Positions 15,144 through 24,402 are shown, counted from the first letter of the stretch. The stretch: 38,702 nt of DNA from Chondrus crispus (GCF_000350225.1 NW_005179252.1:1-38702), one strand, 5' to 3'. Numbers and translations are program-made. Notes: generated from the letters alone by a model not told the origin.

Positions 15144-17693
15144 ATGAACCGACCGGAAGAAGGGGGAGACTCCGCCTCCGGGCGTCTGAGCACCCGCAGT
15201 GGCAGTGGCGCACCGCGCCCCCGCGTGGAGAACCCGGAAGCCCTGCTGCGACCGCCACCGCGACCGGGCCGCACGCGAGCGTCCGCATCGGATGTTACGC
15301 CGGCCGTGTCGGCAGGCACCGAGAATCGCGTCCAATGGATGGTCGACGCGATTCAGCCGCGCATCCAGGCCTGGGTCGAGGAGTTCCTCGCTACGGAACT
15401 CCCCCAGGTAGCGCGCGTATGCCTCGACCGAACGGTGCCCGCGCTCGTGGACGCGCACGTACGCAGCGCGATACCACCGCTTTTGGACGAACTTCTACCC
15501 GCTCAAGTCCAATGCGAGGTGGTGACCGCGCTCACCACTGTGGATGAAGAATCCACGTCCGGTACGGCTCTAAAGGGAGCCATCAGCTCCGCCGTGGCCA
15601 ATCGTCTGGCCACGACCTTCGCCGGAGCAGGAGTCGACGCACGCGAGCAGCGCGACTCGACCGCTCCGGATCCTACGCTAACGCACGCAGAACCGATCGG
15701 CGCCGCACCCGGGATCGGTACAATGGCCCCTCACCCGGAGGGTAAGACCATTTACCTCCCACCAATTTATGGTGCTACAGGAGGGCCCACAGAAAATGGC
15801 CCTCCCGTACTCGCCGATACGGCTGGCCCCCGCGGGACAGAAAACCGCCTGGGGCGCTTCGCGACAGAAAAGCGACAGCCGTATCGGTCGAGCAGAAGAA
15901 GCGCACCCGGCGCTCAAGGCTACACCTCGGAGGGTACAGAAAACCCCTCCGAGGAAGAAGACACAAGACGTCGCCACAGGGCGACGCGCAAGAACCGCGA
16001 CGGACGCTACGCGCGATACCGCGATGCCGGAGGGGTCGGGTACCCCTCCGATGATAACCGCGACGGACGCTACACGCGATACCGCGATGCCGGAGGGGTC
16101 GGTTACCCCTCCGATGATAACCGCGAAGGACGCTATACGCGATACCGCGATGCCGGAGGAGGTGGATACCCCTCCGATGACGAGGACACCGAGTCGGACG
16201 GATCGCGCAGAGGCGACCGCAGAGGTCGCAATGCGCGCGACCGACGTCGGTTCCGGCGAGAAGACTCCGATCCGGAGGGCTACAGTAGCCCCGGCGGAGA
16301 AGGAGACCGCCACCGCAGGGGCAGAGACCGCCGGTCTGCCCCGAGGCGGGATCCGAAACGGCTGCCGGTGATCAGGCCGCTGAACGACCTGTTCACCAAG
16401 GCCGTCGACTACCGCACGTATAGGCTGGAAAATCGCAGCGCGCGCTACGACGCGAGTACCGCGCGGCGAGTTAACCGATATCGGAAGAAGTTGGACGTCC
16501 AGCTGAAAACCCACACATTCGGTGGTCAAGATCCAATCGCGGTGCTAGGATTTCTCGCGCGCTTCAAGATGGCCTGCGACCACAATGGGGTCAGCGAAGG
16601 CGCGGCCGTATGGTGTTTCCAGTTTTATTTGACTGGGCAGGCTCACGCCTTGCTCCAGTCCAGGCTACACGGGAACACCATGGCGGTCGATGCGGAGGAG
16701 CGCGATATGCTCGAAACCTACGCGGAAGTTGTTAACTTTTTATTGCGCACGTACGCGACTGACGAAGTTATTTCCGAAGCGGTCGGTGATGTCACCTCCT
16801 TCCGTCAGAGCTCTAATATGACGGAGGAGGTGTACAGTAACCAGTTGTGGGACAAGGCGTTGCGCTGCGGAACCGTATTTTCGGACAGGCGCCTGAAGTC
16901 CCTTTTTGTTGAGGGACTTCTGCCAGCGACGTGCGCGCAGGTGCGGAATTATCTCGCGACGCATCCGGGCGTGGACTACCAAGCGGTGGCACGCTACGCG
17001 CAAGCGATAGGCGAGACGCACCGCTCGGCTCGAAGACAGGCGACCTCGCTCGCGTCGCCTCAAGCACCGTCCGATTCGGTGAGAAGATTCACGCGCAACG
17101 CGCGGACAAGGCCCGTGCTGTCGGTCGAGTCCCTGTCTGAACTCCCGACAGCGCGCGGAACCGAAACGGAGGAGATACTGGCGGTGACGGACCAGTCGGC
17201 GACGCCGAGCTCGCTTAGCTCGCCGCCGACTAGCTACCATCCGTCACCTGCCTCGTCCCCGGCGGGCGCGCCGATGGCGCCCGCCCAACACGGTGACGCG
17301 CGCGCACATCCGTACGGAAGGCCAGTACAGAACCAGCGGGTCCGGTTCTTCAACCAAGGATTACCGGGACCCCCGCCGTGCCGGTTCTGTCTGGACCTGA
17401 CCCACCGACAGGAGCAATGTCCTGTGGTGGCGGATAGCGCGCTGCGTTCGAAGCTTTTGCAGGCCCGCGAGGCCAATTATCAAAAGCTTCGGATCCGTCA
17501 AGGTCTCCGCCCGGGTTCGCCGTTCGAGCGCCAACCGCCGACCGCGTGGCGAAATTCGCGTGCGCAGGCTCCCACGGGCATCAACGTGGTCGAGCCGCGC
17601 GAGGCCGTCCAATCGGAAGAACCCGCGCTACCGCTGACGGACGAGGGGCCCGAGGACCTTGGGTTGACGGGGGAAGCCGGGGAGGACGCGTAG
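15144..17693 (+). CDS. gag: Chromovirus Gag polyprotein
   Basis: 849 residues from the first ATG (15144); the frame is open from 15063. The N-terminal part is proline- and arginine-rich. It is followed by a charged region with three tandem 21-residue repeats (15993-16181), each close to NRDGRYTRYRDAGGVGYPSDD. A conserved Gag capsid-like segment lies at about residues 430-640 (FGGQDPIAVLGFLARFKMACD, SFRQSSNMTEEVYSNQLWDKA). The nucleocapsid zinc knuckle CRFCLDLTHRQEQC (C-x2-C-x4-H-x4-C) lies near residue 750 and binds the element RNA. Gag forms the cytoplasmic virus-like particle. The gene ends at TAG 17691-17693 and overlaps pol. Confidence 0.9.
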   Translation: MNRPEEGGDSASGRLSTRSGSGAPRPRVENPEALLRPPPRPGRTRASASDVTPAVSAGTENRVQWMVDAIQPRIQAWVEEFLATELPQVARVCLDRTVPALVDAHVRSAIPPLLDELLPAQVQCEVVTALTTVDEESTSGTALKGAISSAVANRLATTFAGAGVDAREQRDSTAPDPTLTHAEPIGAAPGIGTMAPHPEGKTIYLPPIYGATGGPTENGPPVLADTAGPRGTENRLGRFATEKRQPYRSSRRSAPGAQGYTSEGTENPSEEEDTRRRHRATRKNRDGRYARYRDAGGVGYPSDDNRDGRYTRYRDAGGVGYPSDDNREGRYTRYRDAGGGGYPSDDEDTESDGSRRGDRRGRNARDRRRFRREDSDPEGYSSPGGEGDRHRRGRDRRSAPRRDPKRLPVIRPLNDLFTKAVDYRTYRLENRSARYDASTARRVNRYRKKLDVQLKTHTFGGQDPIAVLGFLARFKMACDHNGVSEGAAVWCFQFYLTGQAHALLQSRLHGNTMAVDAEERDMLETYAEVVNFLLRTYATDEVISEAVGDVTSFRQSSNMTEEVYSNQLWDKALRCGTVFSDRRLKSLFVEGLLPATCAQVRNYLATHPGVDYQAVARYAQAIGETHRSARRQATSLASPQAPSDSVRRFTRNARTRPVLSVESLSELPTARGTETEEILAVTDQSATPSSLSSPPTSYHPSPASSPAGAPMAPAQHGDARAHPYGRPVQNQRVRFFNQGLPGPPPCRFCLDLTHRQEQCPVVADSALRSKLLQAREANYQKLRIRQGLRPGSPFERQPPTAWRNSRAQAPTGINVVEPREAVQSEEPALPLTDEGPEDLGLTGEAGEDA
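15993..16181 (+). repeat. Three tandem 63-bp repeats inside gag
   Basis: The units start at 15993, 16056 and 16119. Each encodes 21 residues rich in Arg, Tyr, Asp and Gly and keeps frame. The three copies differ at a few bases only. Confidence 0.92.
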
Positions 17694-20600
17694 AGGCGTC
17701 GACGATCCTCCCCGTGCCAAGCCTCAATAAACAAGGCGCCCCGTCGACCGCTTCGGTACGCGCGCCATCGCAGAGCCGAACGGACGAAGCGGCAATTTGC
17801 TTCTTCAAGAAGCAAAATTATAAGGTCACCGCAACGGTCGGACGACGACGCGCGATGATGCGCGCCATCACGCCGGTTCTAGATTCGGGCGCCGGCCCGA
17901 ATCTAATCCACCTACGCTGTGTGGCAGAACCGTGGCGCGCTGCCATCCAGTCCGCGCGGAGCCCGCCGCTCATCGACGCTTCGAATAGGTCGATGAAGGC
18001 CCTCGGCGAGCTCAAACTGTACGTCCGGATTGGTGAGTTCGTCGCGCGCGTGCCGTTCTTGGTCGTCACCAACCTCGCGGTGGACTGTATCCTCGGGACC
18101 ACGTTCCTGGATCGCCACGTGAAGGCGATCCTGCCACCGCAGAGGAAGGTGCTGTTCCATCATGCGGCGTCCGTAGCGCTGACGGGAGTCACGCCCTCGA
18201 GGCACGACCGCAAGATGGCCTCGAGGGGACCGTCGCAGCAGCTCCCGCAGGAGGAAAATTCGGCCGACCGGAAGCGCGCGCAGTTCCCGACGAACGTACC
18301 GTCACGGAAAGTTCGCGTGGTCAAGGGGGTCACGATACCCCCGATGACCCAAGCGATGGTACGCGTCGCAACACCGGTTGGGGGGCTTTGCTTCCTGCAA
18401 AACCACCCCAAAACGGCGCATAAGAATTTATGCCTGATGGCCCAGGGGGTCATGGACCTCTTCCCGGGCGAGCCGTTTACGGTGCTTGTTAGCAACTTCG
18501 GAAGCCGCGCGGCCCACGTCCCCAAGCATACCGTTGTTGGCCTCGCGTTGCCATCCCCCACACACATCCTGACACTTGGCGTGCCGGTCCCCGGAGAGGC
18601 CGACGCTAAGGAAGGGGGAGGGAACAAAAATAATTTGGCGTGCCGGTCCCCGGAGAGGCCGACGCTAAGGAAGGGGGAGGGAACAAAAATAATTCCTCGA
18701 CCGCTACGGGGGAATGTGCGCGACGAGAAGGACCCGTTACGGACGATGGCAGAATTAAATCCACCACCGCTACGGGAGGACCGATACGGACGCGGAGAAG
18801 ACCCGCTCGTGGGAAGAAGACGTCCATATTGGTGCAGAAGACAGTACCGTCCGGTCGGGGAGAAGACCCGCTCGTGGGAAGAAGACGTCCATATTGGTGC
18901 AGAAGACAGTACCGTCCGGTCGGAAATTATGGACATGCTGTCCGAGTTCAAGGACATGTGGTCCGGCCACTTGGGTAAGATCGATGCTACGAAGCATCGC
19001 ATCGAGCTGAAGCCCGGTGCGAAGCCGATCTACCAAGCACCCTACCGAGCCGGACCCATCGCGCGCGAGAAGGAGAAGAAGGAAATCGACCGCATGCTGC
19101 ACGCGGGAGTCATCGAACCGACATCGGCCGAGTGGGCGAGCCCCGTGGTCTTCGTCCCTAAAAAGGACGGGACCATGCGGTTCTGCGTGGACTATCGCAA
19201 GCTAAACGCCGTTACGGTTCGCGACTCCTACCCACTACCGCGCATGGACGAATGTATCGACTCGCTCGGCGATGCCACTGTCTTTACCACGCTAGACTGT
19301 AATAGCGGGTATTGGCAGGTGGAGATCGCCGAGGAGGACCGCGATAAAACGACGTTCGCGTCGCATTCGGGCCTCTACCGTTTTCTACGCATGCCGTTCG
19401 GTCTCAAAAACGCGCCCGCGACATTTCAACGAGCGGTCGACATCATCCTGTCCCGCGTGAAATGGGAGACCGCGTTGGTCTACCTCGATGACGTCATTGT
19501 CTACTCGCGAACCGTTACGGAACATATGGCACACGTGCGCGAGGTACTACGGCTTCTACATACCGCGGGCGTGTCGCTAAAATTGGCGAAGTGCGCGTTT
19601 TTCGACACCTCCGTAACCTATCTCGGGCACGTCATTCGTCCGGGACGGTTGGAGGTGGAGCGACGCAACGTCATCGCGATCGAGCGCGCGCGCGCGCCTA
19701 CGAACCAAACGGAACTGCGATCCTTTCTCGGGATGTGCAACGTGTACCGGCGGTTTGTGCAAGGATTCGCGAAGATCGCCACGCCGCTGAATAAGAAGAC
19801 CGGCAAGAATCAGCCCTACGAGTTCGAGATCTTAACCGATGCGGAATACGCGGCGTTTGAGGAATTGAAGCGGCGCCTCGTGTCGCCGCCAATCCTCGCG
19901 CTACCCCGCTACGGACGGAAATATACGCTGGACACCGACGCGTGCGGACACCAAGTGGGTTGCGCCCTTCTACAGGAGCAACCCGATGGAGGTACTCGAC
20001 CGATCGGATATTGGAGTCGTGCGTTGACCGACGCGGAGCGCAATTATACGACTACCGAAAAGGAATGCTTGGCCGTAGTGTGGAGCATCCTCACCCTACG
20101 GCCGTACCTATACGGAAGCGCGTTCAACCTTCGCACAGATCACGAGGCCCTACGCTGGGTCCTCAATTTAGCGGACAGTTCCGGTCGGCTCGCTCGCTGG
20201 CGCCTGCGCTTGGCGGAGTACGACTACGAGGTACAGTACCGCCCAGGCGTCAAGCACCAACTCGCGGACGGCGTATCGCGCTTACGTACCGATGGAGGAG
20301 ACACCGAACCGGTCGATGATGAGGTCCCGTGCTTCGCGGTCCAGTACGAAGAGGGCAGCGAGGCCCTCCTGGACAATGTGCACTGGGACCCGCCGCAAGA
20401 CCGCCCGGACGGTTGTCACACGCTCGCGATAACTCCCGAGGAACGCGACGCTGCGTCCATCTCGGTTGAGGAATTTTTACGCGAACAAGCTGAGGACGCC
20501 TTCTGTCGCTTCGCCGCGGAAACCGTCGGGACGCCGAACTCGAAGTTCGACATCGACCGCTACGGATTTCTCGTGAGGACGTCCCCGCTGGACGGGACCC

Positions 20601-21982
20601 TGCAGCGCGTGGTACCGACTCGGTTGCGCCCCCGGGTACTGTACCTGGCACACCATCCGAGGTTGGCAGGTCACCCGGGAGCGACGCGTATGTACTACAC
20701 CCTTCGCAGGGAGTACTACTGGCCACACATGGCCAGCGACGCGTTTTCGACCGTACGGAATTGCACCTCGTGTGCTGCGACCCGCGGGACGCTTGTCAAG
20801 AACCAAAAGGATCTCAAGCTGTTCCCAGCGGCGGGCCCCTTGGAGTTTGTCGCGATGGACCTCCTGGGGCCCCTGCCCAAGACCGCGCACGGAAACAAAC
20901 ACGTGTTGGTAATTACCGACCGGTTCTCCAAGCTAACGCGCAGTATCCCGCTCCGGACCACAACCGCTTCGGTCGTCGCAAACGCGTTTTTAGACAACTG
21001 GGTCTACGTTTACGGAGCGCCGCGCTACGTACTAACCGACAATGGCCCCCAGTTCGCTGCGAAATTCTTCGACGCGGTATGCGCCCTCCTGGGGGTGCGG
21101 CATTATCTCACGACAGCCTACCACCCCCAGTCGAATGGGCAGACCGAACGGTTCAATCGCACGCTGGTGCAACGCCTCCGGCACTACGTGGAGGAGCACC
21201 AGCGCGATTGGGACGACTACGTGCAACCGCTGACCTTCGCGTACAATACGCAGGTCCACCGGTCGACGGAGACGACTCCGTTCGACCTGGTGTTAACGCG
21301 GCCACCGTCCGGTTTGATTCTCCCCGGTACTGTGCCGCAGGACGCGGGGACCCATCGAGAGGACCCGCGGACCCCGGTGCAGTACAAGCGCGCCACGCTG
21401 CGCAAGCTTCGCGACGCTCTCGACCGCGCTCGGACGAAATTATCCGCATCGCAAAAGCGGTACAAGGACGATTTTGACAAGAAGGTCCGCTTCCGTCCGG
21501 TCGTTGTGGCGGGCGATTTTGTCTACGTTGATCGCCCGCCCCGCCCGTTGACAAGCGTCGAGCGACGCACGCGTGCGCAAGGTACGACCGGAACGGACGA
21601 GCTCTCTGTCAAACTTCTACCAAAGACAGAGGGGCCGTTTCGCGTGCGCTCCGCTACGGACACCACGGTCCTCATCGAGCAGGACGGTGTGGAGAACCGC
21701 GTGAGTATCGACCGCGTCACAAAAATGCCACGCGGGCCGGGGGACACTGTGGCCTCGGCCATTCCATCCGCATCGGACGCGCAAACTACAACGCCCCGCG
21801 CGGAATACGTCGTTGACCGCATCGTCGGACACCGTATGACCCGCGGCGGCACCGAGTACAAGGTTCGCTGGTACGGGTACGCCGCCTCCGACGATACCTA
21901 CGAGCCCTCCGAGGGGCTCCCGCAACCTTTCATCGACCGATATTGGCGTACGCGCCAAGGACGGACAAGCGCGCTCGCGTAG
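17438..21982 (+). CDS. pol: Chromovirus Pol polyprotein (PR-RT-RNaseH-IN-chromodomain)
   Basis: The frame is open from 17438, after a TAG at 17435, to 21982, in the -1 frame relative to gag with a 256-nt overlap. There is no early ATG, so expression by frameshift or reinitiation is implied. Residue numbers here count from the GTG at 17546. Aspartic protease: LDSGA at 113. Reverse transcriptase: FCVDYRKLNAVTVRDSYPLP, MPFGLKNAPATFQ, and YLDD at 646. RNase H: TLDTDACGHQVG, TEKECLAVVW, LRTDHEALRW. Integrase: an HHCC zinc finger starting at HHPRLAGH (1036) and ending CTSC; the DDE triad is Asp1105 (AMDLLG), Asp1165 (TDNGPQF) and Glu1201 (GQTERFN), the last two 35 apart. A C-terminal chromodomain at ~1419-1470 (EYKVRWYGY, DDTYEPSE) probably targets histone-marked chromatin. 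All catalytic residues are present. The PR-RT linker carries two odd tandem duplications. Confidence 0.95.
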   Translation, partial: RAAFEAFAGPRGQLSKASDPSRSPPGFAVRAPTADRVAKFACAGSHGHQRGRAARGRPIGRTRATADGRGARGPWVDGGSRGGRVEASTILPVPSLNKQGAPSTASVRAPSQSRTDEAAICFFKKQNYKVTATVGRRRAMMRAITPVLDSGAGPNLIHLRCVAEPWRAAIQSARSPPLIDASNRSMKALGELKLYVRIGEFVARVPFLVVTNLAVDCILGTTFLDRHVKAILPPQRKVLFHHAASVALTGVTPSRHDRKMASRGPSQQLPQEENSADRKRAQFPTNVPSRKVRVVKGVTIPPMTQAMVRVATPVGGLCFLQNHPKTAHKNLCLMAQGVMDLFPGEPFTVLVSNFGSRAAHVPKHTVVGLALPSPTHILTLGVPVPGEADAKEGGGNKNNLACRSPERPTLRKGEGTKIIPRPLRGNVRDEKDPLRTMAELNPPPLREDRYGRGEDPLVGRRRPYWCRRQYRPVGEKTRSWEEDVHIGAEDSTVRSEIMDMLSEFKDMWSGHLGKIDATKHRIELKPGAKPIYQAPYRAGPIAREKEKKEIDRMLHAGVIEPTSAEWASPVVFVPKKDGTMRFCVDYRKLNAVTVRDSYPLPRMDECIDSLGDATVFTTLDCNSGYWQVEIAEEDRDKTTFASHSGLYRFLRMPFGLKNAPATFQRAVDIILSRVKWETALVYLDDVIVYSRTVTEHMAHVREVLRLLHTAGVSLKLAKCAFFDTSVTYLGHVIRPGRLEVERRNVIAIERARAPTNQTELRSFLGMCNVYRRFVQGFAKIATPLNKKTGKNQPYEFEILTDAEYAAFEELKRRLVSPPILALPRYGRKYTLDTDACGHQVGCALLQEQPDGGTRPIGYWSRALTDAERNYTTTEKECLAVVWSILTLRPYLYGSAFNLRTDHEALRWVLNLADSSGRLARWRLRLAEYDYEVQYRPGVKHQLADGVSRLRTDGGDTEPVDDEVPCFAVQYEEGSEALLDNVHWDPPQDRPDGCHTLAITPEERDAASISVEEFLREQAEDAFCRFAAETVGTPNSKFDIDRYGFLVRTSPLDGTLQRVVPTRLRPRVLYLAHHPRLAGHPGATRMYYTLRREYYWPHMASDAFSTVRNCTSCAATRGTLVKNQKDLKLFPAAGPLEFVAMDLLGPLPKTAHGNKHVLVITDRFSKLTRSIPLRTTTASVVANAFLDNWVYVYGAPRYVLTDNGPQFAAKFFDAVCALLGVRHYLTTAYHPQSNGQTERFNRTLVQRLRHYVEEHQRDWDDYVQPLTFAYNTQVHRSTETTPFDLVLTRPPSGLILPGTVPQDAGTHREDPRTPVQYKRATLRKLRDALDRARTKLSASQKRYKDDFDKKVRFRPVVVAGDFVYVDRPPRPLTSVERRTRAQGTTGTDELSVKLLPKTEGPFRVRSATDTTVLIEQDGVENRVSIDRVTKMPRGPGDTVASAIPSASDAQTTTPRAEYVVDRIVGHRMTRGGTEYKVRWYGYAASDDTYEPSEGLPQPFIDRYWRTRQGRTSALA
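18576..18693 (+). repeat. 59-bp tandem duplication in pol holding two internal polypurine tracts
   Basis: The copies start at 18576 and 18635 and are identical. Because 59 is not a multiple of 3, the second copy is translated in a different frame. Each copy contains GCTAAGGAAGGGGG (18605-18618 and 18664-18677), the same 14 bases as the 3' polypurine tract at 23371-23384. Confidence 0.95.
18794..18923 (+). repeat. 65-bp tandem duplication in the protease-RT linker
   Basis: The copies start at 18794 and 18859 (GGAGAAGACCCGCTCG...), essentially identical. The period is again not a multiple of 3, so each copy encodes different residues: the first reads GEDPLVGRRRPYW, the second EKTRSWEEDVHIG. 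Confidence 0.95.
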
Positions 21983-23370
21983 CGCTTCTTCTGGCCTCGC
22001 ATGGCCGAACCGTCAGGACGACCTCGCTCGCGCGCGTCGTGAACTGCCGCCTGCGCGCGCCAAAGGACAAGGCAAGGAACACCGTTAATCGGCTCGGTTT
22101 ACTGTGGGCGAAGCCCCTACCGGGCTACGCGGAGAAGAGGAGCCCCGCCTGTGCTATACGGCCTCGGCGGCTATCCGCGCGCGACTGCGCACCGTTATGG
22201 GAATTTCCCCCAAGCGCCCACGCGGATAGCTGTCAGCCACGCCGGGCCGCACCGTTCGGATTATCGCGCTCGCACGCGCCTATGGAAAGGGAGAACTGTA
22301 CCGGGAACCGGTACTTTGTATTGAGATGTATCGCGTTCGCCGGCTTTTTAATTTAGCCGCGATTTGGGCTACGTTTTTCCCTCCCACGCTGCGGGAAAAA
22401 ATCGTAGCCCGGTTCTGACAACGGCATCGTACTCCTGGGAGCATTCCGCGTCCGGTAGTGTCGCCTCGGGAAAACCGCATTCGGACATATTTGGAAACCA
22501 AATCGGTTTCTTCCGGTTTCTTACCGTTTCTTATCGTTTCTTTCAGTTTCTAATTCGGGCTGGTGGAAAGAGGGCGCTCCGTACGGTTTTTGGATCGGTG
22601 TTGGCGCAATAGAGGCCGCTACCGCAAGGGAGACGCGTGAAACTACCGTGTGGTGCCGTACTACGGCGGGTGCGCCGCTCGCGCCGCTCTTGGGATGGCA
22701 AATGAACGCAGATTCTTTACAAATTGGCCAGCCCTCCGGGAGGGTGGTTGACAAAGGGAAATTACCCCGACCGTCCACACGGAGCTCGCGTCTCGCCCGT
22801 GTGCGGGGGGGCAGGGCACAGCCGTCCTTCGACCCTCGCCCGGCCCTCCAGAGGGCCGCGGCGAGCGCTGCGTTGCGTGCGCGCCATGCCGCCGTCGCTC
22901 GACCGAATCGGACGAATCGACCGACGCGAGCGCGAGCCCGGCCAACTCGGGGGCCGATCGCGGCTCTCCGCAGAGGCGACGTCGTAGTTGGGACGCGGGA
23001 GGCGCTTGCGCCGACGCCGGAGCCCCCGCAGGGCTCGACGGCGCACTGTACGAAGGCGCTGCAGCAGGACTCTCGCGGTCGACCGTTCTCGGATGCGGCA
23101 GGAGCTACTGTAGGGGGATGCCGTCGCGGGAGGAGGAGGCAGCGCGCGCAGGAGAGTGAGAAGAGTGAGGAGAGTGAGTTGAGGGTTCGGCGGGCTTCGC
23201 TTGAAGGGAAGTGAAGGACACGCTTATCGAATCGGACGAGACAGCGGGCTTACAGAGCGCCCACTTAAAGAAGAGCTAGGAGGCATGGTCGTTCGCGCGC
23301 GCAGGGGAGAAGACAAACCGGAACGGAACTCCGTGGTCGGATGGGTGGTCGCTACGAGGACGTAGCGAAA
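21983..23370 (+). other. Non-coding spacer between pol and the 3' LTR
   Basis: About 1.4 kb inside the retrotransposon. A 188-codon frame at 22648-23214 is rich in Arg and Ala with no domain, and I do not accept it as a gene. At 22501-22552 there is a five-unit, period-10 repeat around GTTTCTT. No envelope-like gene with membrane segments is seen. Confidence 0.6.
22501..22552 (+). repeat. Period-10 GTTTCTT repeat
   Basis: Five units of about ten bases, each containing GTTTCTT or GTTTCTA, follow one another in exact 10-bp phase: a pyrimidine-rich strand segment within the retrotransposon spacer. Confidence 0.85.
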
Positions 23371-23384
23371 GCTAAGGAAGGGGG
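23371..23384 (+). promoter_or_regulatory. 3' polypurine tract of the chromovirus
   Basis: GCTAAGGAAGGGGG lies two bases before the TGTAG start of the 3' LTR, the expected place for the plus-strand primer of reverse transcription. The same 14-mer recurs twice inside pol. Confidence 0.8.
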
Positions 23385-23386
23385 TC

Positions 23387-24053
23387 TGTAGTATAACGAC
23401 GGACGCGCGCGCGGGGAGATTATTAACAGTGCGGCCGTGCACGGTGGACACGTGGGCGGGTGTGCCCACGTGTAGGGAGCGCGCGCGTGCCGAGCGGTCG
23501 TAATCTGGCGTACGTGTACAGTAGTGCACGTGTCGGCCAAGCGGTAGTCTACCAGTATGACGCGTGTACGCTAGCACACGTGGCATCCGTGCGGTAGTCT
23601 GTAAGCAGCGCGTGTGTACAGTAGTACACACGTGTAGCTGCAGCGTCCGCGCGGTAATTAGGAATTGAGGCGCTAGTTTTTTAATGGCGTACAGTACCTG
23701 GTACGCACTAGGCGGCAGGTACTGTATACTGGGACAGGTGTCCGAGGCGTCCCTCTGAGGGGTTAAGACCTGACACCCGTCCCCACCAGTAAACTGGGGC
23801 AAGCTCGCCCCCGTCCCTTTCGCGCCTATATACGTCCGTTTCGGTTGTCTATCGCGCGCGCTGGCTTCTAACCCGTTACCGGTCGCTCCCGTTCACGCAC
23901 CACGGGGCGACTGCGCGTAACCGGCCAGTGAGCCACTCCCTTTTCGCGAGCTCGTCCGCTCGGTTCTATTAGCGCGTCGCGTCCACGCCGCGTGCTCCCT
24001 CGCTCAAGCCTCCGCCTCTCACCCAACCCAGGGCGGAGAGGTTTTATCCCACA
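23387..24053 (+). repeat. 3' LTR of the chromovirus
   Basis: 667 bp, TGTAGTATAACGACGG... to TTTTATCCCACA. The first ~450 bases differ at many positions from the 5' LTR; the final ~195 bases match with one difference by eye. Its layout of CACGTG-type modules is the same as in the upstream LTR copies. Confidence 0.88.
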
Positions 24054-24402
24054 GGCGGCAGGTACTGTACTACTGTACTGGGACCGGTGTCCGAGGCGTC
24101 CCCCTGCGGGGTTAAGACCTGGCACCCGTCCCCACCAGTAAACGGGGGCAAGCTCGCCCCCGTCCCTTTTGCGCCTACGTACGTCCGTTTCGGTTGTCCG
24201 CCGCGCGCGCTGGCTTCTAACCCGTTACCGGTCGCTCCCGTTTACGCACCACGGGGCGACTGCGCGTAACCGGCCAGTGAGCCACTCCCTTTTCGCGAGC
24301 TCGTCCGCTCGGTTCTATTAGCGCGTCGCGTCCACGCCGCGTGCTCCCTCGCTCAAGCCTCCGCCTCTCACCCAACCCAGGGCGGAGAGGTTTTATCCCA
24401 CA
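24054..24402 (+). repeat. 349-bp LTR tail fragment after the 3' LTR
   Basis: It corresponds base for base in length to the last 349 bp of the 5' LTR (14667-15015), with a single difference noticed (GGACAGG to GGACCGG). It is therefore closer to the 5' LTR than the adjacent 3' LTR is. With the truncated head copy at 14006-14395 it makes the element look inserted in, or recombined with, a second LTR of the same family. Confidence 0.88.

Larger units (their letters stand above)
14396..24053 (+). mobile_element. Ty3/gypsy chromovirus LTR retrotransposon
   Basis: An element of about 9.7 kb: 5' LTR 14396-15015, gag 15144-17693, pol 17438-21982 in the -1 frame, a ~1.4-kb non-coding stretch, a polypurine tract at 23371-23384 and 3' LTR 23387-24053. 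The pol order PR-RT-RNaseH-IN-chromodomain identifies a chromovirus. Both coding frames are open, so it may be recent. The 5' and 3' LTRs are nevertheless quite different in their first two thirds, and no 5-bp target duplication is visible (cctgg on the left, ggcgg on the right), so recombination after insertion is likely. Confidence 0.93.

Noticed and set aside
15678..16529. 283-codon reverse-strand frame opposite gag
   Set aside because: It is the antisense of the Arg/Asp-rich repeat region of gag; its Val/Ser/Ala/Gly-rich sequence mirrors the repeats.
22648..23214. 188-codon frame after pol, considered as a third retrotransposon gene
   Set aside because: Arg/Ala-rich with no membrane segment or motif, in a GC-rich stretch where long frames are expected by chance.
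24217..24402. C-terminal 60 residues of the Copia frame
   Set aside because: They are the antisense translation of the inserted gypsy LTR, not Copia protein.
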